From Brasenia schreberi (taxonomy: Eukaryota > Streptophyta > Magnoliopsida > Nymphaeales > Cabombaceae): a DNA stretch of 64,000 nt. The notes beneath the pieces were generated by a model. That model made no database searches. It worked only from the letters and a program-made list of their open reading frames with translations, and was not told the DNA's origin. Below are positions 25,111 to 36,168 of the stretch, in pieces. Numbering within the stretch: the first letter of the stretch is position 1; every line of letters begins with the position of its first letter. The DNA lies in NCBI GenBank assembly GCA_036023115.1, contig JAYKKT010000036.1, positions 6,306,001 to 6,370,000 of the forward strand, in the 5' to 3' direction. The translations under genes and the position numbers were made by a program.

Positions 25111-25426
25111 TTCTGGATGTTGGTCTTGACGAACTGAGAGGGTATTAAGATGGGTATTCAGTCTTATTGAAGAAGAAAGATCGGTGAAGACATTCATGGC
25201 GGTGAAGTCAGAGAAGTCTAGAGAGAGAGGTGGGGGAAGTTCGCGATTGTGATCCTGTTTGGTTTTGTGATTTTCGTCTACTTGTGGTTTGGGGGTGAGA
25301 GAATAGTTAGATATTTGTTTCTTCTTCTCCCACTTGCGACGAAAGGATTGGGAGCGGTCAGAAACGATGTGTGGAGTGTGGCGAAGGAACACTTGAGAGA
25401 TCGATCTATAAATCAAAGAATTAATC

Positions 25427-25926
25427 AGGATGGCAATATGGACTTGATCCGTGAGTACCCATTGCGACTAAACCCGCCTTCAAGTATATACATAGAGTAC
25501 ATAGAGAGAGAATGGGAGCGCTAGATAGTTTCTCACTATCGTTGTTGTAATCGCAGGGATGGTGATGAAGAATCCACTCGTCCACATATCATAGATGATA
25601 TAGTCATTCATATTATGAATTAATATATATATTTATAAATATTTTACATGCTTATATGTATATCATTTTATATAAATATAACTATATATGCATAATAACT
25701 TTTAGTTTAATGATATAAAATACCATAAAAGAATTATATCTTATATAAAATATATAATATTAAATTATTTTTATAGGTTGAAGTGAGGCACGATGAGACA
25801 AGGTTAAGTGAGGGTGGGCGTGGGTTAAATCCCCAAACCCGTGGAGCAAGACAGGGCAGGTGTATAAAGAAGATTTTAGGGTGGGGCTGGGTGGGTGGAG
25901 GCAAACCCGCCCCATTCTGCCATCCT
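25427..25926. mobile_element. TIR element, GGATGGCAAT family (copy 1), upstream of SUFB
   Basis: Bounded by AGGATGGCAATA and its inverted form ATTCTGCCATCCT, about 500 bases, with GC-rich ends (ACCCGCC motifs) and a very AT-rich centre. The centre is the reverse complement of the centre of the element at 27060-27635 (for example AATGATATAAAATACCATAAAA here against TTTTATGGTATTTTATATTATT there). It starts only 317 bases upstream of the SUFB start codon. Confidence 0.75.
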
Positions 25927-27059
25927 ATATATAAAAGAACCCGTTTGTGCACGAAGAAAACCTAAAGACAAAACAAAAAACACTCTACGGATCATTGTGT
26001 CCAGGGTGTCTTGCTATAAGACCCGAACCGAAACACTTAAGCCAACGTGACTTTAGACCAACCTTCAACAAGACTTTAGGCTATCCTTCACCAAGGTTAT
26101 ACTTAGTCGCGAAACAAAGGATGTTTATATATGGAGATGGACTTGATTATATGGATTTGACCTGTTTAAGCTTCATGATATTGAAATATATCTTTCTTAG
26201 TGGATTTGGATATGCCTTCTTGGATCAGTCCTTTTCCGGGTTCAATTTGAAAACGTGGACACGCATCTGGATCGCTCTTTCCATGTTGATCTAAATAAGC
26301 TTCATTAAGTGGTGATTTTGGATTAATATCTACAATCGCAGAACAAGTCTGCATCCAGCTCCTCCAATATCATTTGGATTTGTATCTGTTTTGATCATCT
26401 TAACTTTGCTTTGCTGTATGACAGCCATATAAATTTGACTCCACTGCATGAAATTCAGAATTGGATCAGATCGTGGAGCCGGATTTGGTCCGACGGTGCA
26501 GATCACATCATATCCCTCTAAAAGCCTCAATCAAGCATGCTTCTAACACTTCTTCTCTTAAGAGAAAAAAAGGTCATGGATCACTATAAGTTCCAGGGAC
26601 CTTCCCTAGCAGGGGTCTTGACTCACAAGTTGAAGGTCACGAGTTCAACACGGTGGGCATGCATAAGACTGGCGGGATTAGTCACGACATCCAAATTGAT
26701 AATTTATCCACTTGGCTGCAAAATTCACAAGAAATTGTTGTCCCAAGTGTGAATGCAAATGCAAGCTGGTTTGGTAATGCAAATGGGTCCTCTTTAGACC
26801 CGACCAACTTGCACCTCAACATGACCCAAACCAAGTAACCCATGTGGATTATGGTTCCACTACACCAAAACCAAGACCCAAACTCATGATGAACTGGATC
26901 TGTGTTCAGGTACAGAATTTCTGAACAATTATCTTGTTATGTATTCATATCCATATCCATATCCATATCTATCTCATGAAACTCAAATGAACCCTCCTAA
27001 AACTTATATGTGGGTTGCTCCAAGTTCACCGTCCATCCGCTCATTTTAACTCATTGACT
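25927..27059. other. Spacer with SINE piece and hexamer repeat
   Basis: No gene recognised. Contains a partial tRNA-derived SINE (26588-26665) and a small (ATCCAT)n tract near 26945-26975. Confidence 0.5.
26588..26665 (+). mobile_element. tRNA-derived SINE, partial
   Basis: Carries GGGGTCTTGACTCACAAGTT followed by GAAGGTCACGAGTTCAACAC, matching the SINE at 35332-35430. The second part resembles a Pol III B box (GAGTTCAACAC). Confidence 0.5.
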
Positions 27060-27438
27060 AGGGATGGCAATGGGGCGGGTTTTCACTCCACCATCAGACG
27101 ACCCGCACTACAAGCCCCATGTACAACTCGCCCCACGGGTCTTGGGGATCAAACCCAGTGCCCACTCCACACCCTCTTTGTTACAACCCAGCCCCGTCCC
27201 GCTCTGCCCCACTTCAACCTATGAAAGTATTTTTTAAGAAAAAATCAGTTAATATTATATATTCTACATAAAATATAAATTTTTTTTATGGTATTTTATA
27301 TTATTAAACTATAAGTTATTATGTATATATATATATATATATATATATTTATTTATTTATATGTATATAAAAAATATATACATGTAAAATACTTTATACA
27401 TATATATGATATATATATTCTATATAAACACACACACA

Positions 27439-27516
<78 letters not shown>

Positions 27517-27635
27517 GGCAGGGTGGGGATGGTTTAACTTAAAGCCTACTCCACCTCCCCCGCTTGCGGGTCTTCCCCGCCTTGCCCCGCCTCGTAGTGG
27601 GGTGGGTTTTCCTTTCGTTCTCTACTCATTGCCTT
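27060..27635. mobile_element. TIR element, GGATGGCAAT family (copy 2)
   Basis: Starts AGGGATGGCAATGGGGCGGG and carries the same AT-rich centre as copy 1 in opposite orientation. The far end (GGGGTGGGTTTTCC...CATTGCC) is eroded. The centre has been expanded by TA microsatellites at 27322-27348 and 27441-27513. Confidence 0.7.
27441..27513. repeat. (TA)n microsatellite
   Basis: About 73 bases of TA inside the AT-rich centre of the GGATGGCAAT-family element. Confidence 0.97.
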
Positions 27636-28159
27636 GGTGATTTTGCCCTTTGTGAATTCAGTTCCATAATCAAACTCACGATTATGAATTTGTTAGAAAT
27701 CTACTGTGAATCGCAAAAATTGTGAAAAATCTATTTCAAGATGGATTTTCCTGACTTTTTAACATTTAGAAAGCTTGTTTTATCTAATTTTTAATGGATT
27801 AAGAATCACTCAAATATAAGATCGTATTATTGAGACATGATGAAAACAATTGAACCCTTAGAGACAATTGAGGCTTCAATCAACCGAGATCTCCTTCAAG
27901 AGAAACAACTATAACTCGGTCGTTTCTAATTTGAATTGATCGGTTTTTGGTTCACTAAAAGATCTTTGCACGTTCTTTCTGTAGAATCAAGACTTGTGCA
28001 AATGAAAGTTCAAACGGAGTTATAGTAAAAAGAAGACAACCATATCAGGAAACCTATAACCAGGCTGCTAATTGAATCTTGATAAGTTTGAAAAAATCAT
28101 CAAAAATTTAATTCTTATGTAAATCATCCGATTTGTAATTAGTTGGATAGCTTTGTGTG

Positions 28160-28335
28160 TAGACATATCCAGTTCTAGGTAAACCGGAACCGTTGGTTCT
28201 TAGTTTCTCAGAACCTAGAACCGTAACCAAACCCATTGGAGGCAAGGTCAGGTTATGGATTTTGAACGGCCGGTTCCAATTTTAGATTCGAAACTGCTCC
28301 GAAACCGATTAAATTTGTTTTTGAAAACATAAACT
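28160..28335. mobile_element. MITE-like element, GACATGGCTGGTTCCGG family, degenerate
   Basis: Starts TAGACATATCCAGTTCTAGG and contains AAACCGGAACCGTTGGTTCT and GGCCGGTTCCAATTTTAG, resembling the 51322-51557 element. The second terminus is not resolved. Confidence 0.45.
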
Positions 28336-28566
28336 AGGTTCAATAAAATTTGAATGCTCAACACATTGTTGAAATAAGAAGGGTCATACCATCGGGTCAT
28401 ATCAACTCTTGTAATTGAAAACTATCAGAAATTATATATATAACTAACGTATAGGTTTGAAAGCACAAAATATAAACCGCATGGGTTGAACTGCAACAAA
28501 TTTAATCAAAGACAATGATCTACCATTGAGTCATCCACCGACTTGTACATATAAATGTTAAAAATA

Positions 28567-29400
28567 TTATATACAACAACAACTAAGCCTTTTCCCATAC
28601 TAGATGTGGTCGACTCCATGGATTCCTTGTTTTCACAGATCCCTATAATGTGTCATGCTAACAGTTAACTCAACATAAACTATATCATTCTTTATAGTTT
28701 CTTTCTAACACTTTTGTGGTCGTCCTCTTCCTCTATTATCATTTTCACAATCTAATTTTTCATATATTCTTAGGGAGCATTCTTTGGACGTCTTTCTACA
28801 TGTCCCAACCATCTTAAATAATTTTCTCTAGTTTTATTCTCTATTGGTGCTACTCCCAATTGGTTTCTAATAACCTTATTATGTATACGGTGTTTCCTTG
28901 TGTGACTACTCATTCATCTCAATATATCATTTTTGCTAGAAACATCTTTTATACATGTTAGATGATTAAATGCCCAACACTTAGAACCATAAAACATACC
29001 AGGTCTAATTGTTGTCATATAATATTTACCTTTTAACTTATGCCCCTCTCCGTTTTAACCAATTGTTATTAATTCTATGTAGTACATCTTCAACAATTTT
29101 TCTATCACTTTGAAAAATTGGCCTTTGGTATTTAAAACTTTTCTTTTGAGGGATGTATTGTATGCCAATCTTAATTTCTATGTCCTATGAAGTACCCAAA
29201 TGATCAAACTTACATTTTATATATCTTGTCTTTGTTATAGTATATCGGAAGCCTTTACTTTCTAACGTTTTTCTCCATAGTTTCAATTTCCTATTAACTT
29301 TTTCCTTAAACTCATCTACTAACACAATGTCATTTGTAAATAACATATACAAAAGTACTTCATCTTCAATATACTTTGTTAACTCATAATAATATTATAT
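28567..29400 (-). mobile_element. RTE-type LINE, 5'-truncated, with 3' tail
   Basis: On the minus strand the segment encodes, with stops and frameshifts, the C-terminal part of an RTE-clade protein, including QLGVAPIENKTRENYLRW and GHVERRPKNAP. It then gives the typical 3' end AGTATGGGAAAAGGCTTAGT followed by TTG repeats at 28567. The RT catalytic region is almost lost at the 5' end near 29400. It is collinear with the fragment at 43488-44325. Confidence 0.8.
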
Positions 29401-29419
29401 ATATTTAATAAATAATGAA

Positions 29420-29730
29420 ATATTATATGACAATATCATACGATATCGATACGTGATAATCGTACCATATTGTACGATATAATATATTAAAATATTGAAA
29501 AATAAAAAATAATTTTTTTTATAGAAACCATTAAAAAATCATCCTATATCGTAATATAGTGTATCATGTGATATGCGGTGTATCATACAATGTAATGTCC
29601 ATATCGCAGTATATCATACGATATGTTGCGATACATGTCTATTGCGATACATATACCTAAATCATATTGGTTCAGTTACTGATACACATGTATCACATAT
29701 CGTATCATATGATACGATACAATATTTATA
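29420..29730. repeat. GATAC/GTATC-rich palindromic repeat block
   Basis: Dense in CGATAC, GTATCG and ATATCGTA motifs on both strands, including a perfect 22-base palindrome at 29698-29719 whose inner 20 bases are ATCGTATCATATGATACGAT. It looks like one side or the body of an old palindromic repeat; exact limits are uncertain. Confidence 0.6.
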
Positions 29731-31829
29731 ATATTGGTTCTTCTTGATTTGGCTGAATTCGTCCTCATTAAGCAGAATATGCATCTAGTTCTCACTGCCT
29801 TTAGTCTGTTGATGCAACTATTTGAGACACTCTTTCTATTGGAAGAGTTTCGGGAGTCCTCGGGGTTCAGACCTACAAAAATGAAGCATTTCATCTCGAA
29901 TGTCAAAGAAAAAGAACAACTAATTTTGTTATAGGATGCTTGCCTAATGCCAATAGCTCTTGCATGTAATTTATATGATACATATATTCAAATTTGAAGG
30001 CACCATACTTTATTATGATTTGATTTGGTTTAGTGTCATTTAAGTCATAGTTTATGTATTGGATTCGGATTGGTGTCACTCCGTCTTATTTGTTATGTTC
30101 GTGTCAAGTATCCTTTCATTAGTGTCGTGTTATCATATATATATATATATATTATATCTTTTTTGCATTTTGGCTCCTAGTCTATATAATGGCCCTATCT
30201 ATTGCACAAGATTATTCAATTCATTTTATTCTTTATTTGAGATTTTCTACTTTCCATTGAGTTGCGAGAGGAGAGAATGAGTTATGAGGAAGACAAGCTT
30301 GAATTGTGCAATACGTGTTTCCAAATCGAGCAACACCATTATAGGTAGAACCGTTGACGCTTATGCATGGTTTTCAAGTTTGTCAAAACTTGATTCGTGA
30401 GAGATTTAAACCAAACCAAACTAACCAAGCCCTTTTCCCATACTAAATAGGTCAGCTACATGAAATCTTAGTTGCTATAAAACTCGATTATATTTTCCCA
30501 CACCAGATAGGGATGTCTACATGGATTCCTCATTGCCATAGAACTTTATTATATGTTATCTTTGTAAAATACAAAATCAGAGGATACTTAGATTTTCTAG
30601 TGAAAAAATAAAACTTAATACACCATCTATGTAGGTCATGCAAAATTCTATATTGTATCTAATGAAAGACATTTCTGCCATTGCCTCTAATGGGTTCCTC
30701 TCGATATTTTTGGTCTTATGGCCCTTTATTATTTACACACGAATTAGTAATTGAGCTTTATGCAAAATTTAAATTCCTCATTGCCATAGAGCTTGCATCT
30801 CATTCGATTTTTTTTTTTAAGTCTCTTACTATATATATAATAAAATACAAGTAGTTTGTGAACATGAAATACAAATACTTAAATTAGCGAATTGACACTT
30901 CATATTAGTGGATGTTTCGATTGTAAAAAAAGAAGAAGAAAAAATGGTAGAAATTGTGTTGGACAAGGTGCATAATAAAGTTAACGCTGTATTTTCTGTT
31001 GAAAATCACGCAACTCGAGTATTATGTCTTAATTCTTCTTCTTTGAGAAGACCCAGATATGACGTTTTGTGACGATAATTTGAATTGGGTTATAGTGATA
31101 CGCTTGATCGAAGAAGGGTTGATGATATTTGAAATTTGATATGCTTTTGAGATAAACTTCTTTATGTCATGGTTGATAAAGAGCATGTGTTTGATATTAA
31201 AAATATTATTTAAATATTGTGTGGACATGAATTTGGATATATGGATCCAGATATGAACTTTTAAATGTAAAAGGATGCAATTAGTTTTAAAACATAATGA
31301 TGTGTGAATACATGAGTCGTACTTATTTAGGGTTTTTAGAGACTTATAAGTCTTTCAAGCATTCCAGTTTGGTGTGAATATAGAGTGTATTTTTGGGCAT
31401 TCTGCTATGAGAGTTGGCGTGGATTAACTGACACGGATGGGGTGACCAAGGTCGTGTAAAGGAGAGTCAAACAGCTCTTGTGACGTGGTTTAGATACAAT
31501 ATGGGTTGTAATTATCATAATTGATGGATGTCTGTGAGTATAATTTGAAATCATAAGTTGGAGTGTAAATGTAATTTGCTATAAAATGATTATCAAACGT
31601 GTATGCTTTTAGTAGGCCTATCCAACTAAACACAATCATAATTTCACCAATAATGAAGAACCTAAATATATATATATATATATGATGTGTATGTACTAAT
31701 GTGTTCTCACTGTTCGTTACTATCCACAGCGTTATGCTAAATTGTAAAACTTCCCCATAGTTGGATTTTGGGCAGTGGTTGGTTCCTTTTTGTTCTGCCA
31801 CTTGCTAACTAGGAATCTCTTGGTTCCAG
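29731..31829. other. Spacer upstream of the AsnRS exon
   Basis: AT-rich, with a small TA tract near 30137-30153 and an eroded RTE tail at 30422-30560. I looked for the earlier exons of asparaginyl-tRNA synthetase on the plus strand here and saw none. Confidence 0.5.
30422..30560 (-). mobile_element. RTE LINE 3' tail, two eroded copies (minus)
   Basis: AGCCCTTTTCCCATACTAAA followed after about 70 bases by TTTTCCCACACCAGATAGGG, each followed by CTACATG; an apparent tandem pair of the RTE tail. Confidence 0.5.
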
Positions 31830-32013
31830 GATACGAGAGATGGGGTTGCCTATTGAGCCATATGACTGGTATCTCTATCTGCGCCGATATGGGACCGTGA
31901 AACACTGTGGGTTTGGACTGGGGTTCGAGCGCATGGTTCTCTTTGCAACGGTCCTTGATAACATCAGAGACGTAATTCCATTTCCAAGGTACCCAGGACG
32001 CGCCGATCTCTGA
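31830..32013 (+). pseudogene. Orphan last exon of asparaginyl-tRNA synthetase
   Basis: Asparaginyl-tRNA synthetase is a class II synthetase that charges tRNA-Asn. The exon encodes its final 60 residues: EMGLPIEPYDWYL, RRYGTVKHCGFGLGFERMV (class II motif 3, with the ATP-binding Arg in GFERM), then DNIRDVIPFPRYPGRADL and a stop. The acceptor (TTGGTTCCAG) is intact and the phase fits an Arg codon split across the junction. Two positions normally conserved in the family are changed: the Asp of WYLDLR is Tyr, and the Gly of FATG is Val. No upstream exon is visible on the plus strand in the preceding 31.8 kb, although a real gene would need about ten more exons' worth of coding sequence. I infer a truncated, decaying copy left by a segmental duplication or TE transfer. 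Confidence 0.85.
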
Positions 32014-32700
32014 AAGATTGGAAACCTATACTGTTGTTGCTCTTCTGGATCTTGTCTCCTTGATTCTACTTTCGTGTCACGTCCTCTCTAGAAAAGCCCC
32101 ACACGCACCGAATGTTGCTTGCTCGCGTTTACCCGGTCACCAACAAATGTCCTATCTTTGTCCAGGATCCCCAAATTCTGAGAAGCATGCGTCTAAGACT
32201 CCGATTTAGTGACGGCAGTTTCATTCATGTTTCCCTTATTCTCGTGCCGTGTCAATTTGTATTTGTATCACCTACTCATTGTCACTGTTGGTAGGTACCT
32301 ATTCTTGTGTTTTGTGTTCTGACACTGCTTCGGTTAAACTCCATTCTGTTATTGATGGATACATTGAACTCGAACAGAACCATTGTTTTCTTCGTGTAAC
32401 TTGGGTTTCACAAGAATGAAGGAACATTCATACCTCGTGTTTATTTCGTGTCGTGTCCCGTCAGTCGGCAAAACCTGTGCAACGATGATTACGCCGTTAC
32501 GGAATCGTGGGACCGTTACACTGCACGTTTGACGGTTCGAGGTCCCACATTCGAAAAGGCACGCGGCTCTCGACTGAGATGTGCGGTCATGATCGCGTAT
32601 GACAGAAAATCAAGTCATATAGAGAGAGCTGACTGGATCCATTCTGCGGTCAAATTTGACGGATTCTGAGGCGGCTTCGTCGTCGTCTCTCTCTCTCTCT
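32014..32700. promoter_or_regulatory. Upstream region of the LEA_3 gene
   Basis: Region between the AsnRS remnant and the LEA transcription unit. No gene is seen. It is less AT-rich than the average intergenic DNA here and carries a (CT)n tract at about 32686-32704 directly before the TATA box. No clear ACGTG-type ABA response element was noticed in it. Confidence 0.45.
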
Positions 32701-32704
32701 CTCT

Positions 32705-32711
32705 TATATAA
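32705..32711 (+). promoter_or_regulatory. Probable TATA box of the LEA_3 gene
   Basis: TATATAA following a (CT)n tract, 200 bases upstream of the LEA start codon. Transcription would start near 32735-32745, giving a purine-rich 5' UTR of about 170 bases. Confidence 0.6.
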
Positions 32712-32910
32712 GCGAGGGACCTCTTTATTCTCTCTCAGGGAGAATTCTAGAGAGGAGGGTTTTCGACGGTTCTTCTGGTACGAAGGAGGAAAGGAGCAGA
32801 AGAGTCGCTGATTCTTCGCTCTGTCCTTCTTCGCAGTGGTGCCGATTGTCGAATCTTCTCACGGAAATAAGGAAAACAGAGGAAACAAACGTTGAGTTAA
32901 GAAGAGAGAA

Positions 32911-33410
32911 ATGGCACGCTCCCTCTCAAACGGCAGACTCTTCTCTGCATTTTCTGATCTTTCGACCATCCTCATCAACCGGTAAGCAATACCTATCCCC
33001 CTGTGTGTGTGGGGGGAAGAGAGAAGATGGGGTGGGAGATAATCGCAGAAGTTCCAGGAATTTCCTGATACCCATCTTTTACTCTCTCGTCGGATCTAAA
33101 TACGTGAGCCTGTTACACAGAATCTAACCAGCCCCATCTTCTTTCCTTCGATAAACAGTGTGGGGCAGTCAAAAGCTTGGAATCCATTTCTAGGTTTCTT
33201 TTCTCTACAAATTGGGTTTTGTAAGCTACAAGGTTAAGACCATTGATGTTCTATACATGTTTCTCTAAGATTTAGAGCGATCTTTTTAATTAATTTTATA
33301 AGATAAAAAGGTTAAGGCCATTTTATTTTAATGTGTACTGTTACTGATGTTCTAGGTATAAACAATACCTTTGTACCAATGAACCTTATAAGGCAAAACC
33401 CCCTCCTCTT

Positions 33411-33486
<76 letters not shown>

Positions 33487-34046
33487 TTGCTATACTCATA
33501 CCATTCATGTGAATCATGTCCTATTGAAGAGGCGGATGTAGATAAAAAGCAAAAAATAGGAAATTATACGACGCAACTTTTTCTTTTTAACCTTAACTAT
33601 TTATCTCTCGTTTGGATTAACATGAATGGTATGTATATCTTTTACGTGTATCATTTATTAAAACCTAAGACCATTATATTTGGTCAAGCTGATGTCCATA
33701 ATTGTCCTACCAATATATCTACAGACGATTATACTTGGTCTATACTAAACAAATGGCAGATTCTGGCGGACAACTCTGTATAACTTTTCTCGCCAATTTG
33801 TTTTGTTATTTCAGAAGGAAAATATCGGCTTCATCATCGAACGCCATAGCTAATGCGGTGACGGCAGGAGGCAGCCGGCAGGTGATGGAGAGGGTGGAAG
33901 AGAAACCCAAGGGTGAGAAATCGTCGTGGATGCCGGATCCGGTTACCGGATACTTCGTTCCAGAGGACCACGTCGGCCAGACCGATGCTGCAAAGCTTCG
34001 GCGGATGCTATTGAACCAAAGATCCGGTGGTGCAAACATGTCATGA
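32911..34046 (+). CDS. LEA_3 (SAG21/LEA5-type) late embryogenesis abundant protein, two exons
   Basis: A small protein of the LEA_3 family, represented in Arabidopsis by SAG21/LEA5, stress- and senescence-linked and reported to be mitochondrial. Exon 1 is 32911-32981 and encodes MARSLSNGRLFSAFSDLS..., the typical basic, Ser-rich N terminus that resembles a mitochondrial presequence. Exon 2 is 33815-34046. The 833-base intron is GT-AG and splits an Arg codon. The 100-residue product ends with the family signature WMPDPVTGYFVPEDH (about 63-77) and DAAKLRRMLLNQ (about 81-92). Length and the single intron after the presequence agree with the family. The intron carries a compound CT/TA microsatellite. 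Regulation is presumed stress- or hormone-driven from the family, not shown here. Confidence 0.93.
33415..33479. repeat. Compound microsatellite (CT)n(TA)n in LEA intron
   Basis: CT run of about 27 bases followed by TA run of about 38 bases, in the intron of the LEA_3 gene, same order as at 3011 and 62699. Confidence 0.97.
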
Positions 34047-34157
34047 AATAGCGAACATGTAGAGAAGGCAGTGATATCATATCTCTATTTACATTGATAT
34101 CATACTTTATTATTGTTTAATGGAGTTTAATGCAATTTATCATGGTTATCGTTTCTG

Positions 34158-34163
34158 AATAAA
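34158..34163 (+). terminator. Probable polyadenylation signal of the LEA_3 gene
   Basis: AATAAA at about 112 bases after the stop codon, preceded by T-rich sequence. Confidence 0.5.
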
Positions 34164-34271
34164 CAACAAAAGATGATTATCTCCATATTTACTGGAGCTT
34201 TGTGACTATCATGGGTATTGCATTGGATTATGAATTAGATGCATTCTTTTAAGCGCTCCGTTTGTGTATAT

Positions 34272-34375
34272 TCTTCTTGTTTACTTTTGGTGCAATGGGG
34301 TGGGCGCCCTGGTATCGAACTCATGAACTTCAACTTATGAGTCTAACTCGGTAAACAGGTAACCTATTTGTATTC
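34272..34375 (-). mobile_element. tRNA-derived SINE (minus)
   Basis: On the minus strand: CGAGTTAGACTCATAAGTTG, then a B-box-like GAGTTCGATACC, then GGGCGCCCACCCCATTGCAC and an A/G-rich tail (AAAAGTAAACAAGAAGAAT). The tail junction CCCCATTGCA is shared with the element at 49984-50095. Confidence 0.6.
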
Positions 34376-34537
34376 TTATCAGAATCCAGTTTATGTATGT
34401 ACCCTTCTTAACTCATTGCACATTCTTCTTTTAAGGTAAATGTTTTCCTCAATAACATTCGTTTGGCTAATTTACTTAGCGGCTGGGTGTCATATTTTAG
34501 GGGTTATCAAGTGTTAGGCAAGTAATATAAGCTTGAC

Positions 34538-34713
34538 CAGTGGTGGATGTAGAAATTTTTGTGGGATGAGGCGAACTGCTTATTCAATCATTTAAGGTGG
34601 GGGCAAACTATGTATAATATCAATTGATTTAATCGTATTTCGTAAGTTTTATTGGTTTTTCGAATTTCAAGTGGGGCAGCTGCCCCACCTCCCCTCCATA
34701 TAGATCCGCCACC
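34538..34713. mobile_element. MITE-like element, CAGTGGCGGA family (copy 3)
   Basis: Begins CAGTGGTGGATGTAGAAATT and ends ATATAGATCCGCCAC, forming imperfect terminal inverted repeats over about 176 bases. This is the best preserved of the three copies. It lies about 0.5 kb past the LEA gene. Confidence 0.7.
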
Positions 34714-35997
34714 CGTCCTAACCAAGCAAACCAAACCTGAAGAGAGGGCACAAATTAAAATTACAAAAAAATTGTTAAAAGAGGATCATACATACAAGAT
34801 ATGTCATCCATTAGTACTCTTGATGGTGGTGGTATGGGTGTGCCGGGGCTTCATAAATTTTGTACCTTGTAATTGATTAGTTACTCCAAAGGTGAATCTT
34901 TTCTTTTTTTTGGAGAGGGCAAGCAGGGTTCTGCACAAAAATTTGTATTGATTTTACACATCATAGGAACTCGTCAGTGTACTTCTCCTGCCCAACTAGC
35001 TAATTTCGCCAAGTATATAATCTTAAAAGTTAGAATTATATCAAGCTTTTTCTATTGTAATCCTGAAAAAGATACCACAAAATACTGAATAATCTCTAGA
35101 ATCCTGTTGCAATATATGGCTTTGTACTTCAAGACGGCTTTGATGGGGCTAACTAGATCACCTCAAGAAGTTTGCTTCGAATGGCATTTATGTGTTTTGT
35201 ATGGTTTGTATGGTGAAAAATTAATTGAATTTTGCTTCGAATGTTGCCCAATACGCATAATTTAAAATTAAATGTAATGCATGAAGTAGAGTTATCAACT
35301 ATGTTAACCAAGCCACAAAGAGATAAACTCACGTGGCTAGGGGGCTTGACTCACAAGTTGAAAGTCGTGTGTTCGAAACCTGGGGCGTCATACCTGACTT
35401 TGGCCTCCCTATTGTAAAAGAGAGAAAAAAAATTGTTAATCAAGGACAATTCAAAGATTGCTTCCTCCATTTCGCGACTTATTGATGTAAATCAGATACC
35501 ACCCTCAAGTGTTTCCTTTTATTAGCATCAAATTTAGGCATACCCATACGAGACATTTAGGGTGTGTTCATGGTCTGGTTTGGTGCGGTTTTAGCCTCAA
35601 CCTTGAACCAAACCACCATAGTTGATTCTTAATTTTTGGAGAACCAAACCACACCATTACTTTACATGAATCAAACCAAATCAGTTCACTCTGTCAGGTT
35701 GTTCGGCTCTTTCTGATGGAGCTTGGCATGCTGGAAGCTCTTCAATGTCAAACATCATACACAGAGAGGGAGAAAGAGAAGAAAAAATGAACATGTTAGG
35801 GTTCACAAAATTATGTTGAGAGAATGAAAAATGGGTTTAAAAGGAGTTGTTATGGGCCTTCTACATCTAGAGTTGGGATTTTCTTATATGAGTTTGTGTA
35901 GCAAGAGTATGTATTATAATGGATTGATTTGGTTCTCATGGTTTGATTCAAACCTTCAAACCGTGAACCGAATGCCACAGATGATTATAGGAAAGGA
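34714..35997. other. Spacer with SINE and AACCAAACC-type repeat
   Basis: No gene recognised. A SINE lies at 35332-35430. At 35571-35970 a degenerate repeat begins TTCATGGTCTGGTTTGGTGC and ends CTTCAAACCGTGAACC, which may be another old TIR element. Confidence 0.45.
35332..35430 (+). mobile_element. tRNA-derived SINE (plus)
   Basis: GTGGCTAGGGGGCTTGACTC (A-box-like region), then GTGTGTTCGAAACC (B box), then CTCCCTATTGTAAAAGAGAG and an A-rich tail. It matches the SINE pieces at 26588 and, in reverse, 34272. Confidence 0.65.
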
Positions 35998-36168
35998 AAT
36001 GCAACAAATGATTATATATATATATGAATCATCGAACAATATAGAACAAATAAAAATCCTATTCTCTTCTCTAAACCTTCTGCACAGAAACCATTTACCA
36101 CAGAAAAAACTATCCTTGTTTTCTTCTTCTTTGTAGCTTCCGCTCATTCTTCATGGTCATCGATTTCT
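35998..36168 (+). repeat. Putative 5' LTR of the outer Copia element
   Basis: Starts TGCAACAAATGATTATATA and ends before a primer-site-like TGGTATTGGAGC. Similar, with many changes, to 45046-45196. Confidence 0.55.
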
